A stretch of DNA of 26,801 nt from CAG-882 sp050874385 (GTDB taxonomy: Bacteria > Bacillota > Clostridia > Lachnospirales > Lachnospiraceae): assembly GCA_050874385.1 (NCBI GenBank), contig JBNMKO010000046.1:1-26801 (forward strand), written 5' to 3'. The position numbers and the translations under genes were made by a program. Shown in pieces: positions 17,378 through 25,894 of this stretch; the stretch's first letter is position 1, and every line of letters starts with the position of its first letter. The notes beneath the pieces are model-generated. The model worked only from the letters and a program-made list of their open reading frames with translations, made no database searches and was not told where the DNA came from.

Positions 17378-17439
17378 GTCAATCTCCATTCATCTGCAAA
17401 TTCCGTGAAATCTGGCATATGTAAACACCAAAACTAAAT

Positions 17440-17991
17440 TCATTTAACCTCATACTTCCCAGTTGCAAAAAAGATTGTGAGCTCGCTGTCCTTATTTCCA
17501 TGCTCCGCCCTTATTTTACCCGTGCCGGAGGTCTGCGTGACAGTCGTGCCGCCAACAAGCGTGTACTCAAAGCTCCTTATCGCACCGGTTGACGCATCAA
17601 ATGTCATCAAAAAATCCGTAATCTGTCTTTCCTCTCCCGTATTTTCTGTGTAGTACAAGGTGCATTTTTTTAACTCGGTCACGGTGTCTATCGGCGACTG
17701 CGTGGTAGCAGCTTTCTTTGTTATCGACATGCTCACCACGCCGTCGGCACCCGTGTTGACCGAAAAACTCCATCCATACGATAAGTTCTGGGTCATGGTT
17801 TTCTGCCTTGTCTCCTGAATACCAGTCGCAATATTTTTTGTAACGCTAGTCATATTCCCAGCCTGAATAAGCCCAAATGCTGCGTATGAAACGCCGACAA
17901 ATATACCCATAATGGCAATGACAACCAGCAATTCAATTAAAGAAAAACCTTTATTTTTGTCACCGTTCATGGTATTGTCCTTGTCTTTCAT
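17440..17991 (-). CDS. Type IV minor prepilin (GspH/FimT-like)
   Basis: The 183-residue protein has a 15-residue leader ending DKNKG, then FSLIELLVVIAIMGIF with the conserved Glu5 of the mature form. The single hydrophobic helix and a beta-rich domain with TKNIATGIQETRQKTMTQ resemble GspH/FimT/FimU pseudopilins, which cap the pilus. A second ATG seven codons in has an AAGGA site at 7 bases and is an alternative start. It follows the PilX-like gene by about 30 bases. Confidence 0.8.
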   Translation of the reverse strand: MKDKDNTMNGDKNKGFSLIELLVVIAIMGIFVGVSYAAFGLIQAGNMTSVTKNIATGIQETRQKTMTQNLSYGWSFSVNTGADGVVSMSITKKAATTQSPIDTVTELKKCTLYYTENTGEERQITDFLMTFDASTGAIRSFEYTLVGGTTVTQTSGTGKIRAEHGNKDSELTIFFATGKYEVK

Positions 17992-18021
17992 ATCGGCTTT
18001 TTCACTCCATTTCCCAACTTT

Positions 18022-20400
18022 TTATTCTTCCTCTGTGGTCTGCGGCACTGCGCTTCTTCTATAGTTTGCTATGTTGATACAGTCCGAAGCTTCGTAGCGA
18101 TTTAAATCGCCGCTTTCCTCATCCGATTTTTCTGTATGTGCTCCGTCGTCGTAACCGACATGTTTTCCCAAATCAGTGTCGCTTTTGCCGTCAAAATAAC
18201 CTCTAACACCCGGAAGTGCTTTGAGGATTGTGTCCATAAGTCCCGGTGCGGCTGTATATGTGCCATTCTCAATTCTGATATTACCAGTGGCGATAATACA
18301 CCCCTCAAAATCCTGGTCTGCAACAACATCGCCGTCAACGATTATAATGCCTTTTCTAGGTGCGCGGCTGTCAAGGCTTGCACTAAGCCTCATATCTCCA
18401 CTTTGCACATACACCACATAGTCTTCCGCGTTGCAGCCATTGTCATCCTCAACATAATAGTATGCACTTCCGGCCTGAGCAATTTTATTTTTGCCAAGCA
18501 GAATATTGTCCACCGCGCCATTGTCCAATACTTCTTTTTTGTCTATCCTATATGAAAAACGCATTGAACCATAGTTGAGTGTCGGGAGCACCGTCCCATT
18601 CCAATCGTCCGAATTATACATCCAGTCATCCTCAAGCTCTATCAAAAGACTTCCTATTATCTTCTGTCTCCATCTTGAATTGTCATAAAGAACTCTGACA
18701 AGCTCCTCACTGACACTGTTATAGTCATTCACGCTTGACGCATTGTCTCTGACAATACCTTTCTCATACACACGGGCATTCGGATTTATCGTGATTGCCT
18801 TAGTCCCTGTGCCATCATAGTCAAGGAAATCCGCATACGCCTCATCTATTATGCTTCTGATTTTTGCCCTTATCTCCTGCGCCTCCGCAAGATTGTCATC
18901 GCCTATGCCACTCTGTGCACAAAGCTTATTAAACATATCGTCATCGTAAAGACCGCGGTAAAAGCTCGCCGCCGCATCACCGCTCAAGAAATTGTAATAG
19001 TACTCCGTCTGTCCGTCAGCTAAAGGATTAGCGATTACAGGCTGACTATCATTTAACAACTTCTTAGCAAAAAAATTACTGTTGACAACTCCATTCCACG
19101 ATGAGGGAAGAACATACGCTGTCTGTGCGTATCGCACAGCTATTGACTCACCGGTTCTGTAGTAGCCCGCCCCGGAGCCCTCATTATACACAACCCATCC
19201 GTAGCCACCCAATATAAGCGTTCTTATATTTGAAAAATCAAGCTTGGACTTCTTACTGTTTATGATAATAGCACTGCTCTTAGCCGGTGTGGCATTTGAG
19301 CTTTCCACTCCATGCCCCTCAATGCTGTATCCATAATAATCGCCATTTATAGTGACTGAATTTTTTCCATCCTGAAGCGTCAAATCATCTGCCACATAAG
19401 CCGAGGCATCTGCGTTGATTACAAGGTCAGAATCTGTAAGTTCTATATTGTCAGCCCATATCCTGCCATTTCCAAGCGTCAGCCCTGCATTCTTTGAAAG
19501 CTGTATAAAGCCATTTGTCACGATATTTCCGCCATTCACGGTAAGCCTTATTGGACTTGTAGCCAAATCAGCACCTTGGCAATTTATTCTTTCATTGGCA
19601 TATATTCCACCATTCACATTTATACTGCCCACAGAATTTATAGTCTTATTTGATACAATCGCATAATCGCGAAATGACATGAGAATATCACTGTCGTCAT
19701 CTACAATATTGATATCCGCCTTCTCAGGAAACACAATCTCATAATCTGTTGTGAGCTGTGAAAAATAATCAGTCTTTGTGTTCTGGTAAGTAACCGTCAC
19801 ATCCCTTATGACAACGGAGCTTATTGCCATATCTTCATCTTGGTTGATTTGCGGGAGCTGTCCCACACTTATCTCAATCTCACCTGTGCCTGTGGCATCC
19901 TTATAGGCATCGGATAAATAATCTTTAAGACTATTCGACAAATCAGAAAGATTTACAGATAAAAATCCCCCATTATTTAATTCAAGCTCTATTTTTTGCT
20001 TTATCTGGCTATCATCTGCCATGTCATAACTTTTCCCAAATATTGCAAAGCAGGCATTTTTAAAATATGTATCTCTGAGAAGCTTGTTCGCTGTCTCATT
20101 GCTAATCATTGTCACAGAGTTTCCATTGACCTCAAGAAGATTTGAGACAACATAATCGTAGGAATTGGCAAGTTCGCTGTAAACATCGGCGGCAAGACCG
20201 GCATATATCTCATCAACCGCCATATCTGCGTTGTAAAAAGCATTCTTCGTCTTAGCCTCCATCGCCTTGACCTTGTATGAGGACAGAGATAATGACATTG
20301 CCGTCATCGCAATCACCGCTATGAAGGACACCACCACCAACGCCATGATAAGTGACGAGCCCCTGTTTTCTTTAAGACTGTTTTCTCTTCTCCTGTCCAT
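18022..20400 (-). CDS. Giant PilX-like minor pilin
   Basis: A 792-residue protein that opens with a short basic leader ending NRG, then SSLIMALVVVSFIAVIAMTAM. This is a PilX-type N-terminal helix: no Glu at position 5, unlike the true prepilins around it. Residues about 230-400 contain a run of short Asn/Gly-rich strands (VNGGIYANERINCQGADL; NAGLTLGNGRIWADNIELTD) that look like a beta-helix. PilX proteins are usually 150-250 residues, so this one carries a very large extra domain. The frame is open to 20499, but the ATG at 20400 has GGAG at 6 bases and starts 28 bases after the previous gene; the longer form would overlap it. Confidence 0.75.
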   Translation of the reverse strand: MDRRRENSLKENRGSSLIMALVVVSFIAVIAMTAMSLSLSSYKVKAMEAKTKNAFYNADMAVDEIYAGLAADVYSELANSYDYVVSNLLEVNGNSVTMISNETANKLLRDTYFKNACFAIFGKSYDMADDSQIKQKIELELNNGGFLSVNLSDLSNSLKDYLSDAYKDATGTGEIEISVGQLPQINQDEDMAISSVVIRDVTVTYQNTKTDYFSQLTTDYEIVFPEKADINIVDDDSDILMSFRDYAIVSNKTINSVGSINVNGGIYANERINCQGADLATSPIRLTVNGGNIVTNGFIQLSKNAGLTLGNGRIWADNIELTDSDLVINADASAYVADDLTLQDGKNSVTINGDYYGYSIEGHGVESSNATPAKSSAIIINSKKSKLDFSNIRTLILGGYGWVVYNEGSGAGYYRTGESIAVRYAQTAYVLPSSWNGVVNSNFFAKKLLNDSQPVIANPLADGQTEYYYNFLSGDAAASFYRGLYDDDMFNKLCAQSGIGDDNLAEAQEIRAKIRSIIDEAYADFLDYDGTGTKAITINPNARVYEKGIVRDNASSVNDYNSVSEELVRVLYDNSRWRQKIIGSLLIELEDDWMYNSDDWNGTVLPTLNYGSMRFSYRIDKKEVLDNGAVDNILLGKNKIAQAGSAYYYVEDDNGCNAEDYVVYVQSGDMRLSASLDSRAPRKGIIIVDGDVVADQDFEGCIIATGNIRIENGTYTAAPGLMDTILKALPGVRGYFDGKSDTDLGKHVGYDDGAHTEKSDEESGDLNRYEASDCINIANYRRSAVPQTTEEE

Positions 20401-20428
20401 ACATTTCTCCATTCCACCGCACTGCCAT

Positions 20429-22021
20429 TTAATCGTCAGTAGACACAGAATAAACCTGTTCCGAATAATTTCCGTCACGGTCAGCATCGTAGTCAACACT
20501 GACTATCACCTTATATAATGAGGTTATATTGTCGCCCTTGTTATATGCAATGTGATTATCGCTATTGTCCAAATCCTTTGTCGAGTATACATTAACTCCA
20601 CTTCCCACGTTATTGACAAAAAACGTCGCGTCAAGCGTGTTATACAGCTCCGTAGTGTACACATCAAGCTCCGTGGCAAGGCTGTTGTTCTCCAAATTAA
20701 TGCTAAAACTATCCTCCTGAACCGTCCCCGCCTGCTCCACAAAATACAACTTCATATTGCGTGAAGTTCCATCGGTATTCACAAGATTTACGCCCGAATC
20801 AACGGACACGTTGTAACTTACACTGTTAAAATGTCTTGCATCGGCTGTCTCCCCGACAGTCGCACCATCCTCCGCAAGCTTCTCCCCCTCAGCTTTTGCA
20901 TACAGAAAATACAAAGGTTTTTCATTGTCGACTACAAGACTTATCTCGTCAGCCTTGTAGACCAATGTTCCCGAACATCTGTAAAACGCTGTTGGTTTCT
21001 TTGTCTGAGAAGTCTCCGATGAAGCTGTTGACTCGTCTGTATCATCATCTCCATCTGAAGCGGTTGTTGAAGTATTGGTGCCAGCGCTCGCTTTAGGAAC
21101 AGCTGTTGAGACATTTGTAACATCATTTTCACCAGAAGCGGCTGTTGAGGCATTTGTGACATCACTTTCATCGGAAACATCCGTACCACCAACCGGATTG
21201 TTCGTACCACCCGTCAAATCATCCGCGCGATACACAACGCTGTAAGCAAATGAATACGTTGTATTTATGGTCACATTGTACTTGTCGCCAGCCTGCGCTA
21301 TATTTATATCCACAATTTTGTCTATATTAGACTTCTTAAATTTTGAATATATATCCGTTAAATCCGATTTGGAAATTCCGTCCTGCTCACTTCCTGCGTA
21401 CTCGTCGGCAAAAAGATTTCCGTAAGTGTCACGGATTGCCATATCGTCAGCGGATGCCACACTTGCAACCCATGAACCCGTGACCGAGTTCCACTTTTCA
21501 ACCTTTGGCGCGGGTGCAAGTACATCTGTGCTCGTGTATGGTATCTTCTGCGATTTCATAAGCGACAGTACTTTGTTATCATATAAAATAAGTTCACTGT
21601 ATATGACACTCGCGTCATTGTACAAATCAGCAAATTCCGTGTCCTTATAGTCATAATCCGTCTTTGGTGTCAGAGACACATTCACCCTGAATTTTTCACC
21701 GTCCGCACCGTCAATCTTAAAGGTATATACGGGGTTCTCCTCATTTGCCTTGGAGTCAGCCGGAAAATCATACACACCCGGAATAGACTTTAATGCCGCC
21801 TCAAGCGCCTCCCTGTCCGTCGTGTGCTTTGCCACCTCCGCAACGCTCTGCGCGACAGCCGTGGCGTTCTGCAACCTGCGGCTGTTGCGGTTAATCTTTC
21901 CCGACATGATAAATGAGTTCATAAGAGGCACTGTGAGCATGGAAAGAATTGCTATCGCTATCAGCAGCTCAATAAGGGAAAAACCGCCATTTGGTTCATG
22001 CTTTTTACAACGACATGCCAT
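20429..22021 (-). CDS. Long type IV prepilin with a Ser/Thr-rich tandem-repeat linker
   Basis: The 530-residue protein has a prepilin leader (13 residues ending NGG) and the helix FSLIELLIAIAILSMLTVPL with Glu5. The helix and following RRLQNATAVAQSVAE stretch look like PilV/PilW minor pilins. Residues 287-338 are four tandem 13-residue units rich in Ser, Thr, Asp and Asn, a likely flexible or glycosylated spacer. The remaining C-terminal part (about 345-530) is a separate domain of unknown family. It is several times longer than a normal pilin. It follows the PilO-like gene by about 20 bases. Confidence 0.75.
   Translation of the reverse strand: MACRCKKHEPNGGFSLIELLIAIAILSMLTVPLMNSFIMSGKINRNSRRLQNATAVAQSVAEVAKHTTDREALEAALKSIPGVYDFPADSKANEENPVYTFKIDGADGEKFRVNVSLTPKTDYDYKDTEFADLYNDASVIYSELILYDNKVLSLMKSQKIPYTSTDVLAPAPKVEKWNSVTGSWVASVASADDMAIRDTYGNLFADEYAGSEQDGISKSDLTDIYSKFKKSNIDKIVDINIAQAGDKYNVTINTTYSFAYSVVYRADDLTGGTNNPVGGTDVSDESDVTNASTAASGENDVTNVSTAVPKASAGTNTSTTASDGDDDTDESTASSETSQTKKPTAFYRCSGTLVYKADEISLVVDNEKPLYFLYAKAEGEKLAEDGATVGETADARHFNSVSYNVSVDSGVNLVNTDGTSRNMKLYFVEQAGTVQEDSFSINLENNSLATELDVYTTELYNTLDATFFVNNVGSGVNVYSTKDLDNSDNHIAYNKGDNITSLYKVIVSVDYDADRDGNYSEQVYSVSTDD
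21008..21163 (-). repeat. Four tandem 39-bp units inside the long prepilin gene
   Basis: The units encode DVTNASTAASGEN, DVTNVSTAVPKAS, AGTNTSTTASDGD and DDTDESTASSETS. The period is exactly 39 bases, with the core (T/N)xST(A/T) retained in each. The first two units are most alike at DNA level; the last two are diverged. Confidence 0.85.
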
Positions 22022-22041
22022 ATTATATGTTCTCCTTTATT

Positions 22042-23181
22042 TTACCTATAATACTTCACAGCTCCATTGACGCTCTCCACATTAAATCGTGGTCTTGCGC
22101 TGTCATCATTTACGACCTTGATGTTGAGTGTCATATCCGACTCATTGTTGATTGTAACGCTTGCACCTGACATATCATCGTCCGACTCACGCTCACAGCT
22201 GAATACTATAAGGTCAAGGCTTCGTCCCGGATTGAAGGATAAATCCAACAAGGTCTGTTCAGGTGATGGATACTGCTCGTCACCCACCGAATAGCTGATT
22301 GTGTACTCACCGCTCTCACCCGAAATATTGATAACCACGGGTACATTGTCATTAGTGTTAGCCGACACCTGCGATGACGAATAACCTCTTCTTCCAAGAA
22401 CTACCGAGCTCAAATCCGAGCCTTCCGAACTCAACGAGAGCGCAATATCATAATTTGTCATAACCCCGAAATCGTCGGCTGACTCTATAACACGGTTAGG
22501 ATTTGTCTCCGACACAAAGAGGTTCTTTGTTCCAAGGTCAATCGAGTCTATCTCGGACTCATAGTACTCCCTGTCAGAACCTGTTATGGCATACTGTGAT
22601 ATAGTGATATTTCCGCTCATAAGCTCTTCCTCCTCATTGTAAGAACAGCTCACCGAGTCAATCGTATACACCGTATCATAGTCGAGTATGTATGCCAGCA
22701 AATCCTTGAAAGTGTCATAATCACACTCATAGGAATATGTGACCGTCTTTCTATAGCCCTGCATATCCGTCGAGTAAACACTTGCCCCGCTCGCCGAAGG
22801 GTTAGACGATGTCACATTTCCGAAAGTATATATAAGTGCTGCATCCGGCATACTCACCGTTCTAAGCCACACATCTAGTTCATTTTCAAGCTCTGTTGTA
22901 AACATGAGCGTTGCTTTCTGCGAAAAACCTGAATCGTAAAGGGACAGTCCGCTGTCAAAAAGTATATTATAATTTTCCGTGTCATCTTTATACTTTTGCG
23001 CGTTGTTCGCTTTATCCCTCAAGTCATCATACTTGACCTTCAGGGAATTAATCTCAGTCTCAAGCGCCTCCGTCTTGTCAGTATAGTTGCGGAAGCCAAA
23101 GTAGTATGCCAAGAATACCACCAACACACTGCCAAGCAGACATAATAAAAATTTGTCACGTTCTGAAATTCCAAGCTTCAT
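22042..23181 (-). CDS. pilO: PilO-like pilus inner-membrane assembly protein with extra C-terminal domain
   Basis: The 379-residue protein has a short cytoplasmic N-terminus and one membrane helix (KFLLCLLGSVLVVFLAYYFG, about residues 10-29). A coiled coil follows (EALETEINSLKVKYDDLRDK), then a ferredoxin-like alpha/beta region including TFKDLLAYILDYDTVYTIDS. This is the PilO plan and the gene follows the PilM-PilN fusion, as pilO follows pilN elsewhere. PilO is usually about 200 residues. The added region (about 230-379) is beta-rich and unassigned. With PilM-PilN it should form the alignment complex that links the cytoplasmic motor to the pilus base. Confidence 0.75.
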   Translation of the reverse strand: MKLGISERDKFLLCLLGSVLVVFLAYYFGFRNYTDKTEALETEINSLKVKYDDLRDKANNAQKYKDDTENYNILFDSGLSLYDSGFSQKATLMFTTELENELDVWLRTVSMPDAALIYTFGNVTSSNPSASGASVYSTDMQGYRKTVTYSYECDYDTFKDLLAYILDYDTVYTIDSVSCSYNEEEELMSGNITISQYAITGSDREYYESEIDSIDLGTKNLFVSETNPNRVIESADDFGVMTNYDIALSLSSEGSDLSSVVLGRRGYSSSQVSANTNDNVPVVINISGESGEYTISYSVGDEQYPSPEQTLLDLSFNPGRSLDLIVFSCERESDDDMSGASVTINNESDMTLNIKVVNDDSARPRFNVESVNGAVKYYR

Positions 23182-23183
23182 AA

Positions 23184-24851
23184 CTACTGTGCCCCCTTCT
23201 CATTATTGTCCGTTCCGTTTTTAGAATCACCTGCTGCCGACTGTGTATCAGTCCCCGCGTCAGCGCTCTCATCCGCCGTCTCACTTTCATCCTCGGGCTC
23301 AATCTTTAAAAACTTAAATGCGAGCGAAAAGCTTTCTGTAATCTTTTCCTCCTCGTCCTTCGACTCACTCACACCTGAAATCTGTATATCATATACATTT
23401 TCAAGCTTTCCAAGTTCCTCCAAAAATTTGGCAACACAAAGCTTTGAGGAACCTGTCGCCGAGAGTGAAACCTGACCATTGTTAAATGAAAGGCTTGAGA
23501 GCGAAATGTCAGACGGCATAACCTCCTCAAGCTTGTTGTACATATATAGCACCGAATCATTGTCGCTGTATGTAGCGTTTAAAAATCCAAATAAATCCGT
23601 CACTTTATCCTTCGCATTGTAATACTCATTTACAATCTGCTCAACATCCTTTATTTTATCAATCTCCTCCTCAAGCCTGTCCCTCTGCTCCTTCACCTGC
23701 ATATAGTTGTAAACTGGAGCACCGATAAGCATCGCCGATATAATTATTGAGCCCGCTATAAGCGCCGCATTGTTATGCCTTGTCTCCTTCCTCTGTGCCG
23801 TCGCCATATGCTTTTTAGACACAAAATTAATAGGCTCAATAATCGCACCAAGATTTTCAAGGTAGTTCATAAGATGATTGTCAGGCATAATATAATACTT
23901 GCTGCCGGTCACATTTTTCAGCTCACTCATCATAACTATCGGAAGACTAAGCTCATTGCCAAGCAAATCAATAAGTCCAAGTATATCAATACCGTCCGTT
24001 ATAAGGTATGCTCTCTCAAGAGGACTGTCCTGATTTCTTGTGGTGTAATAATCCACAACTCGGCTCAAATTAGCCACCATGTATCTAAGAGAATCCGTCA
24101 CTTGGTCGCCGTCAAAGGACGGATGTATCATTCTCTCCTTTTTTATCAACTCTTCGGCTTTTTCCTCCTCAATCTGTCTCTCATCCATAACGGCATTTAT
24201 GAGGACATTTTTTCCATAGGGAATGGTTCTCTGCATCTGCAAGATACCGTTTTTCAATATATTTACAACCGTAGTCGCCTTATTAACCTGAATTACAATG
24301 TTCGGCACATTCTCCACCTGCTGCTTGATAAGCTGCAAAGTCGAATTACCGGCATAGTCAATACACTCAAGCTTCATCTCAAGGCGGTTCGCGAGCGTAT
24401 AATAGCTCTCAATAATGTCCTCCGGTGCCGCCACCACCATAAGACGCATCTGTTTTCTTCCCTCCTGAACAAAATGTTCAAGCACGGTGTACGAAAACAC
24501 ATACTCCTCAGTATTTATAGGAAAGTACTCCGAACAGTTCGCATTGACAACAGACTTAATCTTGTCCTTCTTGACATTTGGAATAATAATCTCCTTGTTG
24601 GCAAACTTAGGGCCATGAACCGTGAATATTACATGCTTTGCGTTTATTCGGTTCTTAAAAATCGTCTGCTTGAGAGTTTTTGAAATCTTCTCAATATCAA
24701 CAATCTCTCCCTCGTCATAAGAGTTAGGCGGCGTAGGAACCGTCTCCGCCCACAGAACAGCTATGTTTTTCTTGCTGTTGTCAAGCTCGGCAAGCTTGAT
24801 TTCGGAGCTTCCTATTGAGATTGTGATAAATTTAGTGACTTTAGAAGCCAT
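23184..24851 (-). CDS. pilM: PilM-PilN fusion, pilus alignment protein
   Basis: The 555-residue protein starts with an actin-like PilM ATPase domain (TKFITISIGSSEIKLAELDN, about residues 1-335). A membrane helix lies at about 360-382 (AALIAGSIIISAMLIGAPVYNYM). After it come a coiled coil and a PilN-type domain (EEVMPSDISLSSLSFNNG and following strands, to about 510), then an acidic Ser/Asp-rich tail. In most bacteria PilM and PilN are separate proteins joined by PilN's short cytoplasmic tail, so here the interaction is covalent. The frame continues to 24941, but the ATG at 24851 has GGAG at 7 bases. Two bases separate its stop from the next gene. Confidence 0.82.
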   Translation of the reverse strand: MASKVTKFITISIGSSEIKLAELDNSKKNIAVLWAETVPTPPNSYDEGEIVDIEKISKTLKQTIFKNRINAKHVIFTVHGPKFANKEIIIPNVKKDKIKSVVNANCSEYFPINTEEYVFSYTVLEHFVQEGRKQMRLMVVAAPEDIIESYYTLANRLEMKLECIDYAGNSTLQLIKQQVENVPNIVIQVNKATTVVNILKNGILQMQRTIPYGKNVLINAVMDERQIEEEKAEELIKKERMIHPSFDGDQVTDSLRYMVANLSRVVDYYTTRNQDSPLERAYLITDGIDILGLIDLLGNELSLPIVMMSELKNVTGSKYYIMPDNHLMNYLENLGAIIEPINFVSKKHMATAQRKETRHNNAALIAGSIIISAMLIGAPVYNYMQVKEQRDRLEEEIDKIKDVEQIVNEYYNAKDKVTDLFGFLNATYSDNDSVLYMYNKLEEVMPSDISLSSLSFNNGQVSLSATGSSKLCVAKFLEELGKLENVYDIQISGVSESKDEEEKITESFSLAFKFLKIEPEDESETADESADAGTDTQSAAGDSKNGTDNNEKGAQ

Positions 24852-24923
24852 GGGTGTTCTCCTTTTAAATTTTATCCCTGATAGGTAATTGTAAATTGCT
24901 ATATATGTAACCAGGATGTTATA

Positions 24924-24952
24924 AATATAAAAACTATCCAACTGTTAGGCAA
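24924..24952 (-). promoter_or_regulatory. Candidate promoter of the pilM gene group
   Basis: TTGCCT (24947-24952) and TATATT (24924-24929) on the minus strand are 17 bases apart, about 75 bases before the pilM start. This AT-rich stretch follows the repeat region after the prepilin peptidase gene, so an internal promoter is reasonable. Boxes are read directly; use is inferred. Confidence 0.4.
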
Positions 24953-25021
24953 TAAATCAAATAGTTACAAATATCATATTAACTACATTAATAATGTAAA
25001 ATTATACATTTATATATTAGT

Positions 25022-25131
25022 ATAGTTCTCTTACATACCACTGCTTACCCGCATTACCGGTGCGATATATCTTTTGTAAGTAGGGATATGTAAGAGAACT
25101 ATTAATCTTGCGATATATAGTTCTCTTAAAT
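25022..25131. repeat. Three alternating copies of an AGTTCTCTTA motif after the prepilin peptidase gene
   Basis: Copy 1 (25022-25037) and copy 2 (25087-25102) are a 16-bp perfect inverted repeat around a 49-base loop. Copy 3 (about 25117-25131) touches the peptidase stop codon and is inverted to copy 2 over 12 bases. Copy 2 can therefore pair with either neighbour, giving two exclusive hairpins. A gcgatatat word also occurs twice in the region. Confidence 0.75.
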
Positions 25132-25883
25132 TAAAATAGTCCGAGATACCAGTTTATAAGTGTATCACCGAACAGCATTGCTATGACCATTCCTGCCGAG
25201 AGGTATGGCCCGAATGCAAGCCGTCTGCCTTTGCCTGCAAACTTCATAAGGGCTAAGTGAATTATTGAGCCGATTATACAGCCTAGGAAAAATCCAAGTG
25301 TAATATTTTTCCATCCGAGAAAAAGTCCCGCCGCTGCCATGAGCTTCACATCACCGCCACCCATTGCCCTGCCGCCCGTTATAAGGTTAATCAGAAGCAA
25401 AAATACACTGACACAGACAAGTCCGATAAGGTATGAGACAATATTGTGGTAGTCGAGCGCACTTCTAAGCACGCCGAGCACCAAAATTGTAATATTTACT
25501 CCTATCGGTATCTCATACGTTCTCCAGTCTATGACAGAAATGACAACAAGACATGAAAAAAACAGACACAAAAGTATGCTGTCAACGCTTATGCCATTGA
25601 TTACAAATATCAGTACATACCCGATTCCGTTCATCGCCTCGATGAGCGGATACTGCACTGAAATTTTTGCCTTGCAATATCGGCATTTACCGCCGAGCTG
25701 TAGCCACGAAAACAGCGGCACCAAATCGTACCATCTGAGCCTGTGACCACAGCTCATGCAGTGAGAACCCGTCGTTGCAATATTCTCGTTAAGCGGCAGC
25801 CTGTAAATGCAGACATTTAGGAAGCTGCCAATCACTATTCCGAAGAGGAAGGTGATTATGTAGAGTAAAATGTAATATTGCAT
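25131..25883 (-). CDS. pilD: Prepilin peptidase / N-methyltransferase
   Basis: The 250-residue polytopic membrane protein has the N-terminal cytoplasmic zinc motif Cys42-x2-Cys45 and Cys67-x2-Cys70. The two catalytic aspartates of type IV prepilin peptidases are Asp119 (VISVIDWRTYEIP) and Asp178 (GGGDVKLMAA). The PLFSWLQLGGKCRYC segment is typical of the bifunctional enzyme, which cuts the leader after Gly and methylates the new N-terminus. Its substrates are likely the four prepilins of this locus. It lies 11 bases after the major pilin gene and is complete. Confidence 0.95.
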   Translation of the reverse strand: MQYYILLYIITFLFGIVIGSFLNVCIYRLPLNENIATTGSHCMSCGHRLRWYDLVPLFSWLQLGGKCRYCKAKISVQYPLIEAMNGIGYVLIFVINGISVDSILLCLFFSCLVVISVIDWRTYEIPIGVNITILVLGVLRSALDYHNIVSYLIGLVCVSVFLLLINLITGGRAMGGGDVKLMAAAGLFLGWKNITLGFFLGCIIGSIIHLALMKFAGKGRRLAFGPYLSAGMVIAMLFGDTLINWYLGLF

Positions 25884-25894
25884 ATTTAAAATTA

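Noticed and set aside
23775..24683. 302-residue plus-strand reading frame opposite the PilM-PilN gene
   Set aside because: Antisense shadow with no start signal and no protein-like features.
25022..25131. CRISPR array
   Set aside because: The three motif copies alternate in orientation and have unequal spacing, so they are not direct repeats with spacers, and no cas gene is near.
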